Source: Acanthosoma haemorrhoidale (Eukaryota; Arthropoda; Insecta; Hemiptera; Acanthosomatidae). Taken from it: a stretch of 64,000 bases of DNA. A program made the translations under genes and the position numbers. Every line of letters begins with the position of its first letter. The stretch's first letter is position 1. Below, in pieces: positions 48,863 to 60,320 of this stretch. Below the pieces are notes generated by a model. It was given only the letters and a program-made list of their open reading frames with translations, had not been told where the DNA came from and did not search any database. The DNA lies in contig OV884013.1 of the NCBI GenBank assembly GCA_930367205.1, positions 88,537,333-88,601,332 on the forward strand, written 5' to 3'.

Positions 48863-49035
48863 CTTAGCTCTCAAACATAAAAATAGGATGTGGGAAAAAT
48901 AAAGAAAAATTATTTTGGGCTAATGGGTGCCTTTCGCTAAGGGGAGTCCCCCATTTGAAGGATGTATGAGAAGGATATGGGGTGTGGAATGCCTAAAAAG
49001 GCGGATGGAATCAGGAAGGTAGTGAGAGTCTACCA
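48797..49035 (-). mobile_element. SINE-A copy with 66-base T tract
   Basis: On the plus strand, 66 consecutive T (48797-48862) precede CTTAGCTCTCAAACATAAAAATAGGATG and about 150 bp similar to the copy at 13.64 kb. The uninterrupted tail indicates a young insertion in minus orientation, or tail expansion after insertion. I found no clean target duplication. Confidence 0.7.
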
Positions 49036-51033
49036 AGGGTTATCAATAAAAAAATAAGTTAGATTTTAGTTTTGGTTAGAATGTAAAATTACAGTCTACG
49101 GAATCGGGCAAGACGTATTTGTAACCGTGAGTATATTAAAATGTGTGGTGTTTATTTTCAAATTGAACTAGGCTGTAAGTGAAAATTTTGGTTTACTTGC
49201 AAGTAATTAGTTCGTTCACAGTAAACAAATTTTATCCTATTCAATAATTTTTATTATCTGTATTTGGTTAGTCAAGTTTATATTCCAATTAATTCATAAA
49301 TACATGCCGTTTTTGAATTACTCCAGTCTTCCTGGTTCACTGGAACTTTAATTATTTCTGGCGTGTAAACTATTTTTTTAATATTATTATTATTTTCATA
49401 GTTGTTCTAGCTAGTCAATGCTTAACGTTTTTCACCCACTGTTGGGCAAATGGTTTGTAGGAAGGGCTAATTCTTGTAAAGCCACCCATGGCTCTTTCAA
49501 TAATCAAATAGGTTTAATAGGGCAACAATATTTTCATCCACGAGGACTACAGTAGAAACCTAGTCATGGAATTTGATTACTGTGAAATTCTAATATAACT
49601 TTATTGTTCTATTTTACTTATCTAAACCTATATTATTATATCTATATATATGTATAATAAATAAACACTTATTGTACCCCTAGAGCTGTTACGAATGGAG
49701 CCCTATTGAAGATTATCCAGCCGTTTGGATTTACTGGTGCTATAAGGGCATATTGGAAGCAATATCGAATGCTACTTCTATTTGTACCAGATCTCCTTCC
49801 AAGGACTCACACCAATCCAAAGGAAAAAAATAAAAATCATTTTGTGTTGGGGATGACTAAGTTACTTCAGTAGAAGGATATTATGGACATGTAACAGTAT
49901 GGAGGATAATAGTTATCGAATAGTCATTAAATTGCATGATGTGGCTCATTATAAAAAAAGGATAGCTTCATGATATACAGTTCAAATATGAATACATAAC
50001 AAAGATACTGAATTTAATCTTCAAAAGATGGCAAAAGTTCTTTTATACTCTAAACTCAATCGGGCCTTGAAGGTAGAAAATGGATTCAGGGAATTCGCAG
50101 TTGTCCTAGTGAGAATTCCCAATTGGGTTGTATGTATATTCCCAGGATCTGCTATTGTTAAATTTCATTTAAGAATTAACATATTGTGTATGTAATCTGA
50201 GTGAATTGCTGTAGAATAATTTATTATATTCCACTAATTTTATAATATTTTCAATTTGTCAAGGGTCATTGAAGCCCGATTGTTTACCTTCAATTGAATG
50301 ATCAATTTTTTAAAGAGCTTTAGGACGGCCCAGTAATAGAAAAAAAAAATTTGCGAATAAAATAATAATAATAAAAATTTTGTAGGCAGAAAATTTCATT
50401 TATCTATTTTCCATCCAAAAGATATGAAGAGCACAATCTGTTAGAACAAGACAGTAGAGTGTGTCAAACCAAGTGTCCATCTAGTTTTAGTTATCTAGGG
50501 TCTTGGGGTTAAGCTAGTTACAGACTAGCTATCAGTTAACAATTCATTTGAATTGGCCACGGATTTGTGATATCGAAGTTCAGATACGACGCTGTAAAAT
50601 TACGACGTTAAATAACCCTTTTTCCTAGACCCCATCCATTTTACCCCTTGAATCAATTTTCCTTAAGTTAAATAAAATATTGAAGTACATTATTTAGTTC
50701 AGGGGGGTATATAATAAATTTGATTAATATTTCACATTACAATAATTCAATTAATTGGATATTTTAGGACCATATCTTAGGCCTTTTGTGGCCGTGTCGA
50801 GAATAAGACTAATAAGTGAAACTAATGTGAGCTAATTAATAATCTTGGAAACAAAACTGATAATGCTCGAAAATTAATTTTTTTTAAACGAAAAAGCAAA
50901 AGTTACTAGTGCAGTTGGAATACATACACATCAGATAGCAACTAACTACACGCAGAAAGGAGGAATGCTGGAAGAAATACGTCGATTCTACCCTTAGGAG
51001 AGATAAGAGTACTTAAGATGTACAAATCATGCA

Positions 51034-51327
51034 ATGACTGCTGTAGAAGCTGCTAAGACTGCTAAGTTCGAAAATCGTCGAAAGCCACTTAGAAAAATGA
51101 AGAATTTCTTAGGAGAAGTAATAAAAACGTATGAAAGGTTCTTGGCCATCTGGAAAAGTCATTACGAAGAGTTATCCAATTATGTGGCCTCAACAGGATT
51201 ACCACCCGGATCAAGGAGAATAATAGCTATTGAGGATATGAATGGCTGCGTTGAAGGAGTACTGATGAACAAGAAATTAGGAAAGCCAGTAGAAAGGGGT
51301 GATATCTGTGACTGGCGGATTCATTAA
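51034..51327 (+). pseudogene. Possible LINE endonuclease-RT linker fragment
   Basis: This 97-codon frame, basic at its start, contains RFLAIWKSHYEELSNYV, which resembles the linker found between endonuclease and reverse transcriptase in many LINEs (pattern RWxxHFEELL). The following IAIEDMNGCVEGVLMNKKLG is not recognised. There are no splice borders that would join it to the cyclase gene. It could also be an unknown repeat or a chance frame. Confidence 0.3.
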
Positions 51328-51599
51328 GCTCAAAAGGGAGGAAAGGTTGATGAATGATATGGTTTGTCTTCTCACAAATTATTGATATTTATACAGCCTG
51401 AGCATGGTTGACAAAAATTAAAATCTATCTAATTTGCTTTCTTTACAAATTATTTAATATTGGTTTCAAAATTTTAGTAAACAAATTTCTTTACTAGACC
51501 GTCGGCAAATCACAAATAAACTTTTTTAAGTTTCTTATTTGTATGACCTTTGTCTTTAGTAGGCACGTTGGCTCACAAGGGTTTCACTTACTTTCAGTG

Positions 51600-52750
51600 A
51601 CATCTTTTGTCCCATCGGTAGGGGAACGGAGCGGGGGTTACCGTGTTAAACACCGGGTTTGTCAAGTACTGTAGGGAGTAGAAAAAATTGATATATCTAA
51701 GTTGGATGAATTCATCCACCGTAGGCAGCTCAAAGATATCGTGAAGCTCACTGTTGTTCCGCTACTCGAATGAAGTATTTCTGACCACTTTCATCAGTAT
51801 ACCATTTTGGAATTGTTGGAGTCGCCGAGCTGTCGTATGATTCAGATGACGAAAAAGCGGTGCACCATACAGCAGAGTAGGCCTGAGTACACTCTTGTAA
51901 ATCAATAGCTTGAGACGCAGTGATAGATTAGGGGAAGTCAATAAATGCGTAAGACTTCGTGCGAGTTTGCTTCAACTTCCACGCAGAATGGTTACTAAAA
52001 TGGAGGTGTCTGTCCATTTTAATCCCCAGATATACTAGGTTGTTGGCTGGTGAGTTTTGCTGCGTTCCTGCTGTGTAAGTAGTAGGCAGCGGACGTTTTC
52101 CCTTTTGGAAGGAGAAAATTACGCAGTAAGTCTTACCCGCGTTTGCAGAGATATTGAGTCTCCCCAATCTCTCACTGATCTGGTTACAGGCTACTTCAGT
52201 CTGTCTTAGAGCTACCTTGGTGCTCATGCTGCTACTGTACACCGCTATGTCATCAGCGAAAGCAGTGACTGTTGTGTTTTTATATCGGGCTCTTACAATT
52301 TCAGACGTGTACACGTTGAACAGTACAGGGGATAAAACGGCTCCGTGGGGTACTCCTCAGGTCAGTGGCACAGCTTCGGAGAAGCTATCACCCACCTCAT
52401 CCATCTGTTGTTCAGGAAGCTAGCCAGAATTGAATAATGTTGCTCCGGGCTTTCCCGGTCGCAAAACATTTGACACAGTGTCCCGTGGGACATTAAGTCG
52501 AATGCTTGAGTGCAGTCAAACGAAATCATAGCCATGGCTATGTTTCGATTTAAGTTATGGCTAGCTTCTGACTGTAGCTTTAGAAGGGGATGATCTGCGC
52601 TCATAGTAGATTGAAATCCAGTCTGTTCTGGCGGGATGATGTAATTTTCCGCGCAGTAATTTTTGAGATAATTCAATAGAATTTTATAATGGGGATTCCC
52701 GGTAGCAAGCTGATCGGGTGGTAGTGGGCTGGGTGATCTCCGCTCTGAAC
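51600..52750 (-). pseudogene. LINE-A reverse transcriptase fragment without a 3' tail
   Basis: The minus frames 52760-52362 and 52314-51928 carry, in order, IIPPEQTGFQSTMSADHPLL, motif A as FDCTQAFDLMSHGT, then motif C as TAFADDIAVYSS, and LVYLGIKMDRHLHFSNH. The two are separated by a frame change near 52365-52320, where motif B would lie. Sequence continues into the start of the 3' region (51600-51900) but stops before the AAAGGGGTT tail, which retrotransposition normally preserves. It lies in intron 2, opposite in direction to the host gene, about 240 bp before exon 3. It keeps a short block lost from the 17.9-kb copy. Confidence 0.8.
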
Positions 52751-52985
52751 GCTTATGCACAAGTTAACTTAATAATAAATACAGTGGTTTTTTTTAGGTT
52801 TACTAGAGAGTAGGTAAAGTGATTTGATATTGACTGTGATTCGATAGGGATATCTCTGGGCAAATAAAATAACAACTTACCGGAGAATGTGAAGTTCTAG
52901 CCTTGCCAATATCATTTGTCTTTGGCTAATACGTAGTTTATTATTAAGTTTTATTATTACTTTACAAGGACTGCTATGACGATAG

Positions 52986-53234
52986 GTGTTCCTGGGAGCA
53001 CTACCTCTGGCGGTGAAGGCAGTAAACTCCGACGACAGACTTCTGCCTGGCCGAAGACTGGGGTTCCTGGCGGCAAACATCGGCTCCAGTCCGGCAGGGA
53101 TAGCCTCTCCCCTGCCCATAAGGCTCATGACGGAGATGAGAGATCTGGGTACCTTAGCCTTCATTGGCCCCGACGGGACCTGCAGTGCCGAGGCCTTAGT
53201 GGCCGCCGCTTGGAACCTTCCGATCATATCGTAT
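52986..53234 (+). CDS. Receptor guanylate cyclase-like gene, exon 3 (ligand-binding domain)
   Basis: The exon has 83 codons with complete codons at both ends, between acceptor GACGATAG and donor TCGTAT|GTAAGT. It encodes VFLGALPLAVKAVNSDDRLL, then LMTEMRDLGTLAFIGPDGTC and AEALVAAAWNLPIISY. The pattern GPxGTC..E..VAAAWN.P.ISY is characteristic of the ANF-receptor ectodomain of insect receptor guanylate cyclases such as Gyc76C, and of natriuretic peptide receptors. These bind a ligand outside the cell and activate a cytoplasmic cyclase. The cysteine in GTC usually forms a disulfide with a later one. The transmembrane, kinase-homology and cyclase domains are not in the window. With exons 1 and 2 it gives 143 codons without a stop. 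Orthology to a particular paralogue is not claimed. Confidence 0.85.
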
Positions 53235-53299
53235 GTAAGTACTTTCTTATCCACCCTAAAGAAAACGTTTCAACTAATTGGACAGTCATCTAGGTGGAA

Positions 53300-54270
53300 A
53301 TGCTTGGAAATAAATACAGGTTAGTTGGAGACTACCACTACCCGATATAGCATCCCATAACCTGGATGAGATCGAGCATTGGTGCAACCAATGGCGGATT
53401 AAATTTAATGAAGCAAAATGTTCCCACATTACCTACACCCTCTGCCGCAAGTCTTGTCCAATAGTTTCTTTTTACTCCAATCCTCTCCCTGTATCCGAGT
53501 TAGTACCGTACTTAGGCTTCCATCTCGACAAACGGCTGACCTGGAACCCACATACGAGGCTAAAAAGACAAGAACTAAACATACGCTTTGGACAACTGTA
53601 CAGACTACTTCAAAGGACATCCCATCTCTCAGTAGAAAACAAATTACTAATTTACAAAGTTATACCTAAGCCAATCTGTACATACGGAATAGAGCTATGG
53701 GGGACAGCAAAAAAGTCGAACATCAATGGTATCCAATCCTTTCAATTAGAAGTTCTGAGAACAATAGTTAATGCCCTTTATTACGTCAGCAACAAAACCC
53801 TTCATAACGATCTCAATATACCTTACATTCTCGAACTCATCCCTTCCAAGTTCATGAAATTCCATAGTAACCTTTCCAACTATCCTAATCCCCCAGGAGA
53901 GTCATTGCAATGCACAACTCATCCCTATAATCCTCCTCGGAGACTAAAACGTCAGTGGCCTCGTGACCTGCAATATATGCGTAACAGTGGGAGTCCTGGC
54001 AATGGCCAGCTTCTCCAATCATAGCCTCTCGCGCCCAGCCTCGCTGGTTCGTATCCGGTGATGCGGCTGACGAAGGAGTGTGGGGGACTTCCCAAGACTC
54101 CACTTCCTCTTTCACACGCAAGAGAGGTGACAACCATGTGGATTTGAGAGGTCTCTAGACTGTTTGTAAATACTGTATGAATGAGCGAGTGAATGAAAAT
54201 TGTAAATATGGTATGAATGAGAACATTTATCACAATTACTTATTGCCCAATAAAGAAGGCAGATTGAAAT
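53300..54270 (+). mobile_element. LINE-B copy with an intact but ATG-less RT C-terminal frame
   Basis: An open frame of 236 codons and a stop (53314-54024) has no early ATG. It reads LDEIEHWCNQWRIKFNEAKC, YLGFHLDKRLTWNPH, QLYRLLQRTSHLSVENKLLI, YGIELWGTAKKSNI and YVSNKTLHNDLNIPYI. This is the region after the FADD box of jockey-like reverse transcriptases. The catalytic palm is missing, so it is a 5'-truncated copy, yet it has no stop or frameshift. The 3' region runs to about 54270 and contains ATTACTTATTGCCCAATAAA. It begins within about 80 bp of the exon 3 donor of the cyclase-like gene, in the same direction. Confidence 0.8.
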
Positions 54271-54524
54271 TTTACTCCTAAACAGTTTTAGATTTGATTC
54301 TGTATATTATATGTTAATTATAATTTTATATATATACGAATTTTTTTAATTAACTTTTTACATTTTGGATTTTAATTATTTGACTACCTTGTGGCATATC
54401 TAATTTGTACAATATTTAAAACTACAAATGTTTTGCAAAAGTGTTGCTGATATTACTATATTTACAGCCAAGAATTTGTTAAAACAATTTTATGTTTTTT
54501 AACTTATTACAAATTTTGATGTAA

Positions 54525-54592
54525 ACATTTCTCACAATTACTTATTGCCCAATGAGGCAGATTGTAATTTTATCATAATAAAGTTGTGTTTA
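54525..54592 (+). mobile_element. Short LINE-B 3' end
   Basis: CTCACAATTACTTATTGCCC and the following ATGAGGCAGATTGTAATTTTATCATAATAAAG repeat the terminal block of the longer copies. Only the last 65-70 bp are present. A further, more diverged version occurs at 54975-55015. Confidence 0.65.
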
Positions 54593-55319
54593 CTTAATAT
54601 CTCTCAACTTCCATGGTTACTTTTTAGCAGTTGATTACCGCAGTTGCCTTTGGATTTTCCCGATCCCCACTTCAAGAGGGGTCGTGACATCACTGCAAGT
54701 TATCTCTGACAAGAAGATTTCTGGTTTATCTTTTTTAAAACTTTTCTTTAATTGACATCCCCAGGCCTGTCATCCTCAGGCACCACACAGCAACTATTCC
54801 GCCACTACATCTAAGGAAAACTGATGTTGTTTATGACATCAGTGTTCATTTACTATTCCATAATGCATGGCATTGGCATTATTTAAAACTTAAAAGTGTA
54901 TATATGTTTCTATTGTTTAGTTGTGTATTTTACATAGTATGAATGACAGGGAATGAGTAATTGTAAGAATGAACACATATATCACAATTACCGATTGGTC
55001 TATATTTGTCTTAGTATTTTTGATTGTTTGAGGATTTTTTTATCTCTCTCTCACTCAATTCAAAATGAGATAAGGACTGAATTTACTGGAAGTAAATTAT
55101 TGCAAGGGATATTATATGAATTATGAAGTAGAGGCTGCTAAACATTAGTATTTTGACCCCTCATAGTATTCAATTGTATACTTAACTGCAGAATCAATAA
55201 ATAAGTCTAACATAAGAATACAAGAGAAAGTGAACTTGATTGCGCTTAGTTGTTGTTGAAATTTTCTGATCTTTGAAAGTAAGTTGTCATACATAGTGTT
55301 GGGTCAAAAATTGTTGTCG

Positions 55320-56310
55320 AATATCCCCAAAGTGGGGAGGAGACGCCCGCCGCGGGCTAGGGTCACTACAATCTCTTAGCAGCCGTCCGGCGAGCGCCTA
55401 GAAAGAGATAGAGTGGGTGGACCTGTGGTCTTTCACCCTAATTCGTTTTGATCAGATTCCATAAGATCTTAGAAGGTGTGCCCCAACAAAGCACTATTTT
55501 CAGGAGAAGAGGTACAGGGTAGGTTTAAACGTAGTTTATGTGGTCTTGGAATGACCATGAATTCACACTCGGTATCTAAGGGTAGGCGAAAACCGTCCGG
55601 ATCCCAAAGGCGAGTGTGAACCGGAGAGAAGCAGACTGGCTTGCCGTGGGAGACACTCAAGGTAAAGTTTGTAGGGCCACGACAACCGTCGTCCGCGAGG
55701 GAGAGGTCTCTCCCAAGGAGCTGCTAGTTTTAGCGAGACGAAGGCAGGGATTCCCACTAGGAAGGTGTGGGGTCTGACAACGCCGGACTAAAACATAGTG
55801 AGGTTAGGGAAGAGAGATCCAGAGGTAGTTGAATGAGAAGACCAGGGTTTCAGTAGAGCAGCAAGCGCCAGTGAAGAGAGAGAGAGAGAGGAGAGGGTAG
55901 TGTCCCAAGTGACGGTGCTGGCCAACTTGTTTTTTTATTCTAAACCCCTTTATTAATAACATTTTAAACAATTTACAATTTGCAATTTCAAAATCAAGTT
56001 AACAATTTCTCCTCTTTCTGCGATGCGCTGATGCATTCGAAGGAGGGTAGGGGTTACAATACAATATCAGATTGACGTTAAAATTAACAATGCAATGTAT
56101 ATAATACTAGGTGATGGGACCCTAAAACCCAAAGGACCTTTTATTTAAAATGCGGGAAAAAAAACTTTAAAAACTAAAACCTAAAGCTAGAACCTAAGAC
56201 TGCCAACTTGGCCTAGTCTCACTGCTTATATAGGCGGCCAGGCGTGGTGGGGATGGATCCCTACCTGTCGCTGTTTCCCCCACTAGCTTCTCTCCACTCT
56301 CCGCCTGACG
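55320..56310 (-). repeat. LTR-like repeat C, minus copy, interrupted by a LINE-A 3' end
   Basis: This is the reverse complement of the repeat at 47690-48380: TATA box at 56226-56235 (GCCTATATAAG on minus), the CACTGGCGCTTG start region near 55868, and the shared stretch with CTCGCTAAAACTAGCA. A 272-bp LINE-A insertion (55930-56201) splits it between the TATA box and the start region. A GA microsatellite (about 55878-55893) lies inside it. The repeat is more GC-rich than its surroundings. Confidence 0.55.
55930..56201 (-). mobile_element. LINE-A-like 3' end inserted in repeat C, with 9-bp target duplication
   Basis: A T-rich start with CTAAACCCCTTT and the 3' region (GCGCTGATGCATTCGAAGGA, GGTGATGGGACCC) match the LINE-A 3' untranslated region. 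GCCAACTTG flanks it at 55921-55929 and 56202-56210. It is 5'-truncated to under 300 bp. Confidence 0.8.
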
Positions 56311-57900
56311 TCATAAGCTTTATTAAACATATGGAAACATAGATAGATATTTTCTGGCCGAGAAGAGGGGAACTTCTAATTATTCGTAATTAAGAGGTGG
56401 CCACAACACATAGTTTTGTAGATTAACATAATTTTTTATCAATTCCATTAATTGCTTACATATAACATTATAGCAATGTTTTGGCCTATATAGTATTGTA
56501 ACGTGGCGTTGATATTAACTTTTCATACCCGGCATTGTCTAGAAATTTCAGATAGTAGCTCTTAAGTGTAAAACATGTCCACTTCTAACGACGGCTGAAA
56601 AGATTTGCCAACCCGAAGGATTGGTACCGTTTTTCTTAGAAGAAACAATTATTTTTATATCACTTCAAACTTCGTGTGAAGCCTTTTGTAAAAATTGCTG
56701 ACAAAGTGAAATCTTCCCGGCAAAAGAGGGTTTTCTAGTTTCAGAAAAATATTTTCCAATTATCAGGGAATAAATACTTAGCTATTCTATGACAGTGGTG
56801 TATGGATAATTTTAGAACATGCCAACAATATGAAAATCTAAGGAGCCTTTTTCTTGCATTCGCAATGCTAATATTTGTTGGGGTTCATATATTACTCGTA
56901 ATATTTTCTCATGTTGTATTTAGCTTGAATCACCATTTGTTTAATGTAGCAATACTGAGTAATAAGTTATAAGGATAGTATCCATAGTAAAAAGTTTTAT
57001 AGTTTTTAAAATATTACGTTTATCTTCTTACTTAGAAGCTTTGCTTTAATTTTTTCATAATTTCAATTTGAGGCCTTGCTTCCTTGCTTTGACCTGGAAA
57101 AAAGTAGTGAGAAAGAATGTGTGAATAATCTGGTGCGAAAACCTAACTTGTATGACCGAAAACTACATTAAATGGGTCATAATATACCCGGCATTAACTA
57201 CGTTCTACATGGTCATAGGAAAATTCCTAGAAGGTAATTCCGTAATAAATTTGATTCCACACATAGCAGACTCCAGGATATCGAGTAAATAGGGTTGTGA
57301 TCAAATACCCGCACCACTTCACTCCCAAAGAGCTTATTATTCATGACTTAGAAGCTATCGGCTATAAGGACTAGAGTATTTCTATTTTTGTTTTATATTT
57401 CCATAATTTGATTTCCATAATTTATAATAACAAGGGGATATGAAGGGAAAAAATGTTATGAAGGGAAAAAAGAGTTTGTTTTTTTTAAAAAAAGCACTTC
57501 TCCCAATTTTTTTTTGTTGAAATCAACCTGAGATAGACCCAGGAAAATATTTTTTAACTTGACTAAAAATTTATGAACCAGGGTGGAAGCGTCATACAGT
57601 GTTCACGGTGCCAGGTCTAGAGTATCTCAAAAAATACTGGTCCGTCCTCAACGCTATGTTGGGCGTGGACAAGCTCAGCGCTCAGTGAAAAATAATTAGC
57701 TGAGAATCACAGTCAGTGAATTCGAAGAATTATCACGCCTACAAATGATTCCAACCAAGGCAACAAGCCAAAAGTTCGATCCGTGGACCCAACATGGATG
57801 ACACACATTATGTGCAGCAACAACGTTCTCAGTATCATGAGTAAGACTTAAAGATACTTTTGGCAAACGATCTAAAGTACATCAATTTAAGACACTTTAT
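56311..57900. other. No gene recognised
   Basis: This is AT-rich sequence within or beyond intron 3 of the cyclase-like gene. There are no long open frames, splice-bounded exons or repeats that I can support. Confidence 0.5.
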
Positions 57901-57936
57901 AATACAGGTATTCCTCCCCATGAAAACGATCAATTT

Positions 57937-58604
57937 TTGGAGTTTGAATTTCAAAACATGCCACTTACATATATAAATATTTTAACCAGCATACAACAGC
58001 TCAAACGTTTGTGCTGTTATGCAATATTGTCACGCATTGACGTAGCACTTGTTGCCGAGACATACTTAATATATAAATCCAGGATATTTATACTCGCTAT
58101 ATTTACAACATACAATACTGAGAACATGAGCCAAGGTGGAGTAACTGTGTCATCACAAAATTAGAAACTACTAACGAAGCAGCACTGGGTGATGGGACTC
58201 ACCCTTGTAATGCAATGAGGGATCATTCTTCAGGGTGTTGACTTTGACATCTGGAGCAGTGTTAACGATGAAACGAACCCCCCTCGATCTGCAGCTGAGA
58301 ATAAGTCCAACGGCCGACAATGACATCTTTTACATACAAAAACAATTTGCACATTACTTGTCCTCTATAATCAGCCTCTTTACAACACTACCTGAAAAGT
58401 TGCTGTACGCTCAAATCCTGCGTTACTTCGATACCTCACTTCAAACACATTAGTCCCGTTTGCGTGAACAACATTCCACCATTCACACGATCAGTATACT
58501 ATTACAGGGTCAGCTAGCGTTTAAATGTTTTAGTGTACTGCTTACATTTCATGGTTGTGATTCTATTTCACAGTATGAAATTAATAAAGGCCAAAAAAAA
58601 AAAT
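57937..58604 (+). pseudogene. LINE endonuclease fragment with a polyA end (internally deleted)
   Basis: The frame 57937-58164 contains RIDVALVAETYL and later SQGGVTV, matching the pattern DIALIAETHL..GGGVAV of jockey-like endonucleases, with the catalytic glutamate of AET in place. Reverse transcriptase is absent. After an unrecognised stretch with a short frame (58235-58453), the sequence ends in AATAAAGGCC plus eleven A (to 58604), a typical LINE 3' end. The two parts may belong to one internally deleted element or be unrelated neighbours. Confidence 0.5.
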
Positions 58605-59670
58605 GGAATTTTTAGCTGTTTAGCTAATGTTTATTTTTTTCCTGATGTATAAATCAAATATGCTTATAAGCAATGAGAACATTCTTTAAATGAAGAGAAA
58701 CAAACTATATTTTTGCCTTCCACCACTATAAGCGACTTTCCGCTAGCAAGAAAGCTCTATATTTTGTTGTGAGAGATTGGGCGTTGGCAAATAAAGGCTG
58801 AATCCACTAGTCACTAAAGAACCTTCTATTATATTGCATGGCCGGGGGATAGGACGATGCTGCTCAAGGTTATCCAGAATATTTTCGGTTACTGGGGTGG
58901 AAAAGTGTAGGACACTGTTCATCTATACGGAAAACTAAATTCCATTCCTGTATATAGGGGTGATATACTAAGGGAATTCAGCTCTCTACTAATGAACACA
59001 TGGTTGACTTGGATTCAGCGTCGAATACCATGTGCTAATAGGACGCCCGAGAAATTTATCTCACACCAGTAAACATTTTAGAATTATATAGATGAAGTGT
59101 ATTAATAAAATAATAATGTACAATTTGTATATAATAATATACAAAATAACTTTTGACTAATAAAAAAAAGTGTTTTATTCTGAAAAGATAAGACAAGAAG
59201 TAAGCATTTTTTTTCGGCAACAGATTAGAAAAGCACTTACCATTAATAGTGTTAGCTTAAATTAAAAATTTAAATTATCGTTTTGACAGTCATGAAACTT
59301 GAGGTCGTCGACTCCTCCTGCTTTCTTCCTTTAAAAAGTACACTAAAAATAGACAATTAGGATAAAATTAAAAAGGTAACGACAGCAGTAATTGTGAGGG
59401 TGGAGAAATTGTTTTATTTGTGAAATTATAACCACCACAACTTTTTAACGATGAGCTTAATAACCTAAGATATCGGTTTATGCAGGATGCAACATATTTA
59501 ATTTTATACTACGCGCAAGTGTTTTATACTATGCGATTTCCATTTGTACCCCAACGTAACTTACATAATTACATTTACTTATGAGGTTTTTAAAAAGTAT
59601 GAGTAAGGTACCTGTTCAAAGGTAGCGGCGATCAATTGGGTTCTTGACTAGATTGGCTAGCGTGAGCAAT

Positions 59671-59789
59671 TTTTTTTTTTTTTTTTATAGCCCCTTTAAA
59701 CTTACAGACAATTATATACAATTATAGATCCTCAGGTGAATCTATTTACAAATTATTTTGTATTTCCTGTAGCATCACTACATTATATA
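59671..59789 (-). mobile_element. Small polyA retroelement insertion with target duplication
   Basis: A T run of about 16 precedes ATAGCCCCTTTAAACTTACA and some 80 bp of AT-rich sequence. CGTGAGCAAT is repeated on both sides (59661-59670 and 59790-59799). On the minus strand the end reads AAAGGGGCTAT-polyA, resembling the LINE-A tail motif, so it may be a 3'-end copy of a related family. Confidence 0.65.
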
Positions 59790-60320
59790 CGTGAGCAATT
59801 AGAACAACTTGAATGAAATGAAGTGCTTGAGCATTAAAGAATATCGAGAACACAGAAATTTGATTTGAATGGATATGAATCCACTCTTTCCACATAAATA
59901 ATTTTTTTAATTTCTTACCATAGATAAGGTTTTGTGATATTGTATCTCGGGAGGTACTGAATGAACGAACTCAATGAAACTTGAATGAAGAAAAATCATG
60001 TGCAAAAATGAAGAATGAAAGTCCATTGTGGCTTTGATGATTAAAACATTGAAACAAAGAATCGTCTTTTATAATATGGAATAAATCACGAAACACTTTT
60101 TGAAATGGGGTAAGAACGATGAAGAATGATAATAATCAGGAAAAAAAATAGTCGAAAAAATCAAGCGAATACAAAAGTTGGGCTCCGCAGCAACTGCTGT
60201 GCCAAGAAGAAATTTATGACCCTCGTGGTTGGCTTCCCTTTAAATACTTTATATAGTCAATTTTTGTTGTAGTGTAGGTCCCAACGTTTTTAAAAATGAA
60301 TAATACTATAAGAAAAAATA

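Larger units (their letters stand above)
46139..52985 (+). other. Intron 2 of the guanylate cyclase-like gene (inferred)
   Basis: This is about 6.8 kb from donor GTAAGT to the acceptor GATAG before 52986. It contains a Harbinger-like MITE, an LTR-like repeat, a SINE-A copy with a 66-base T run, a possible LINE linker fragment and a minus-strand LINE-A piece, each listed separately. Remaining stretches (46.2-47.1 kb and 49.1-51 kb) are AT-rich with nothing recognised. Confidence 0.6.
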
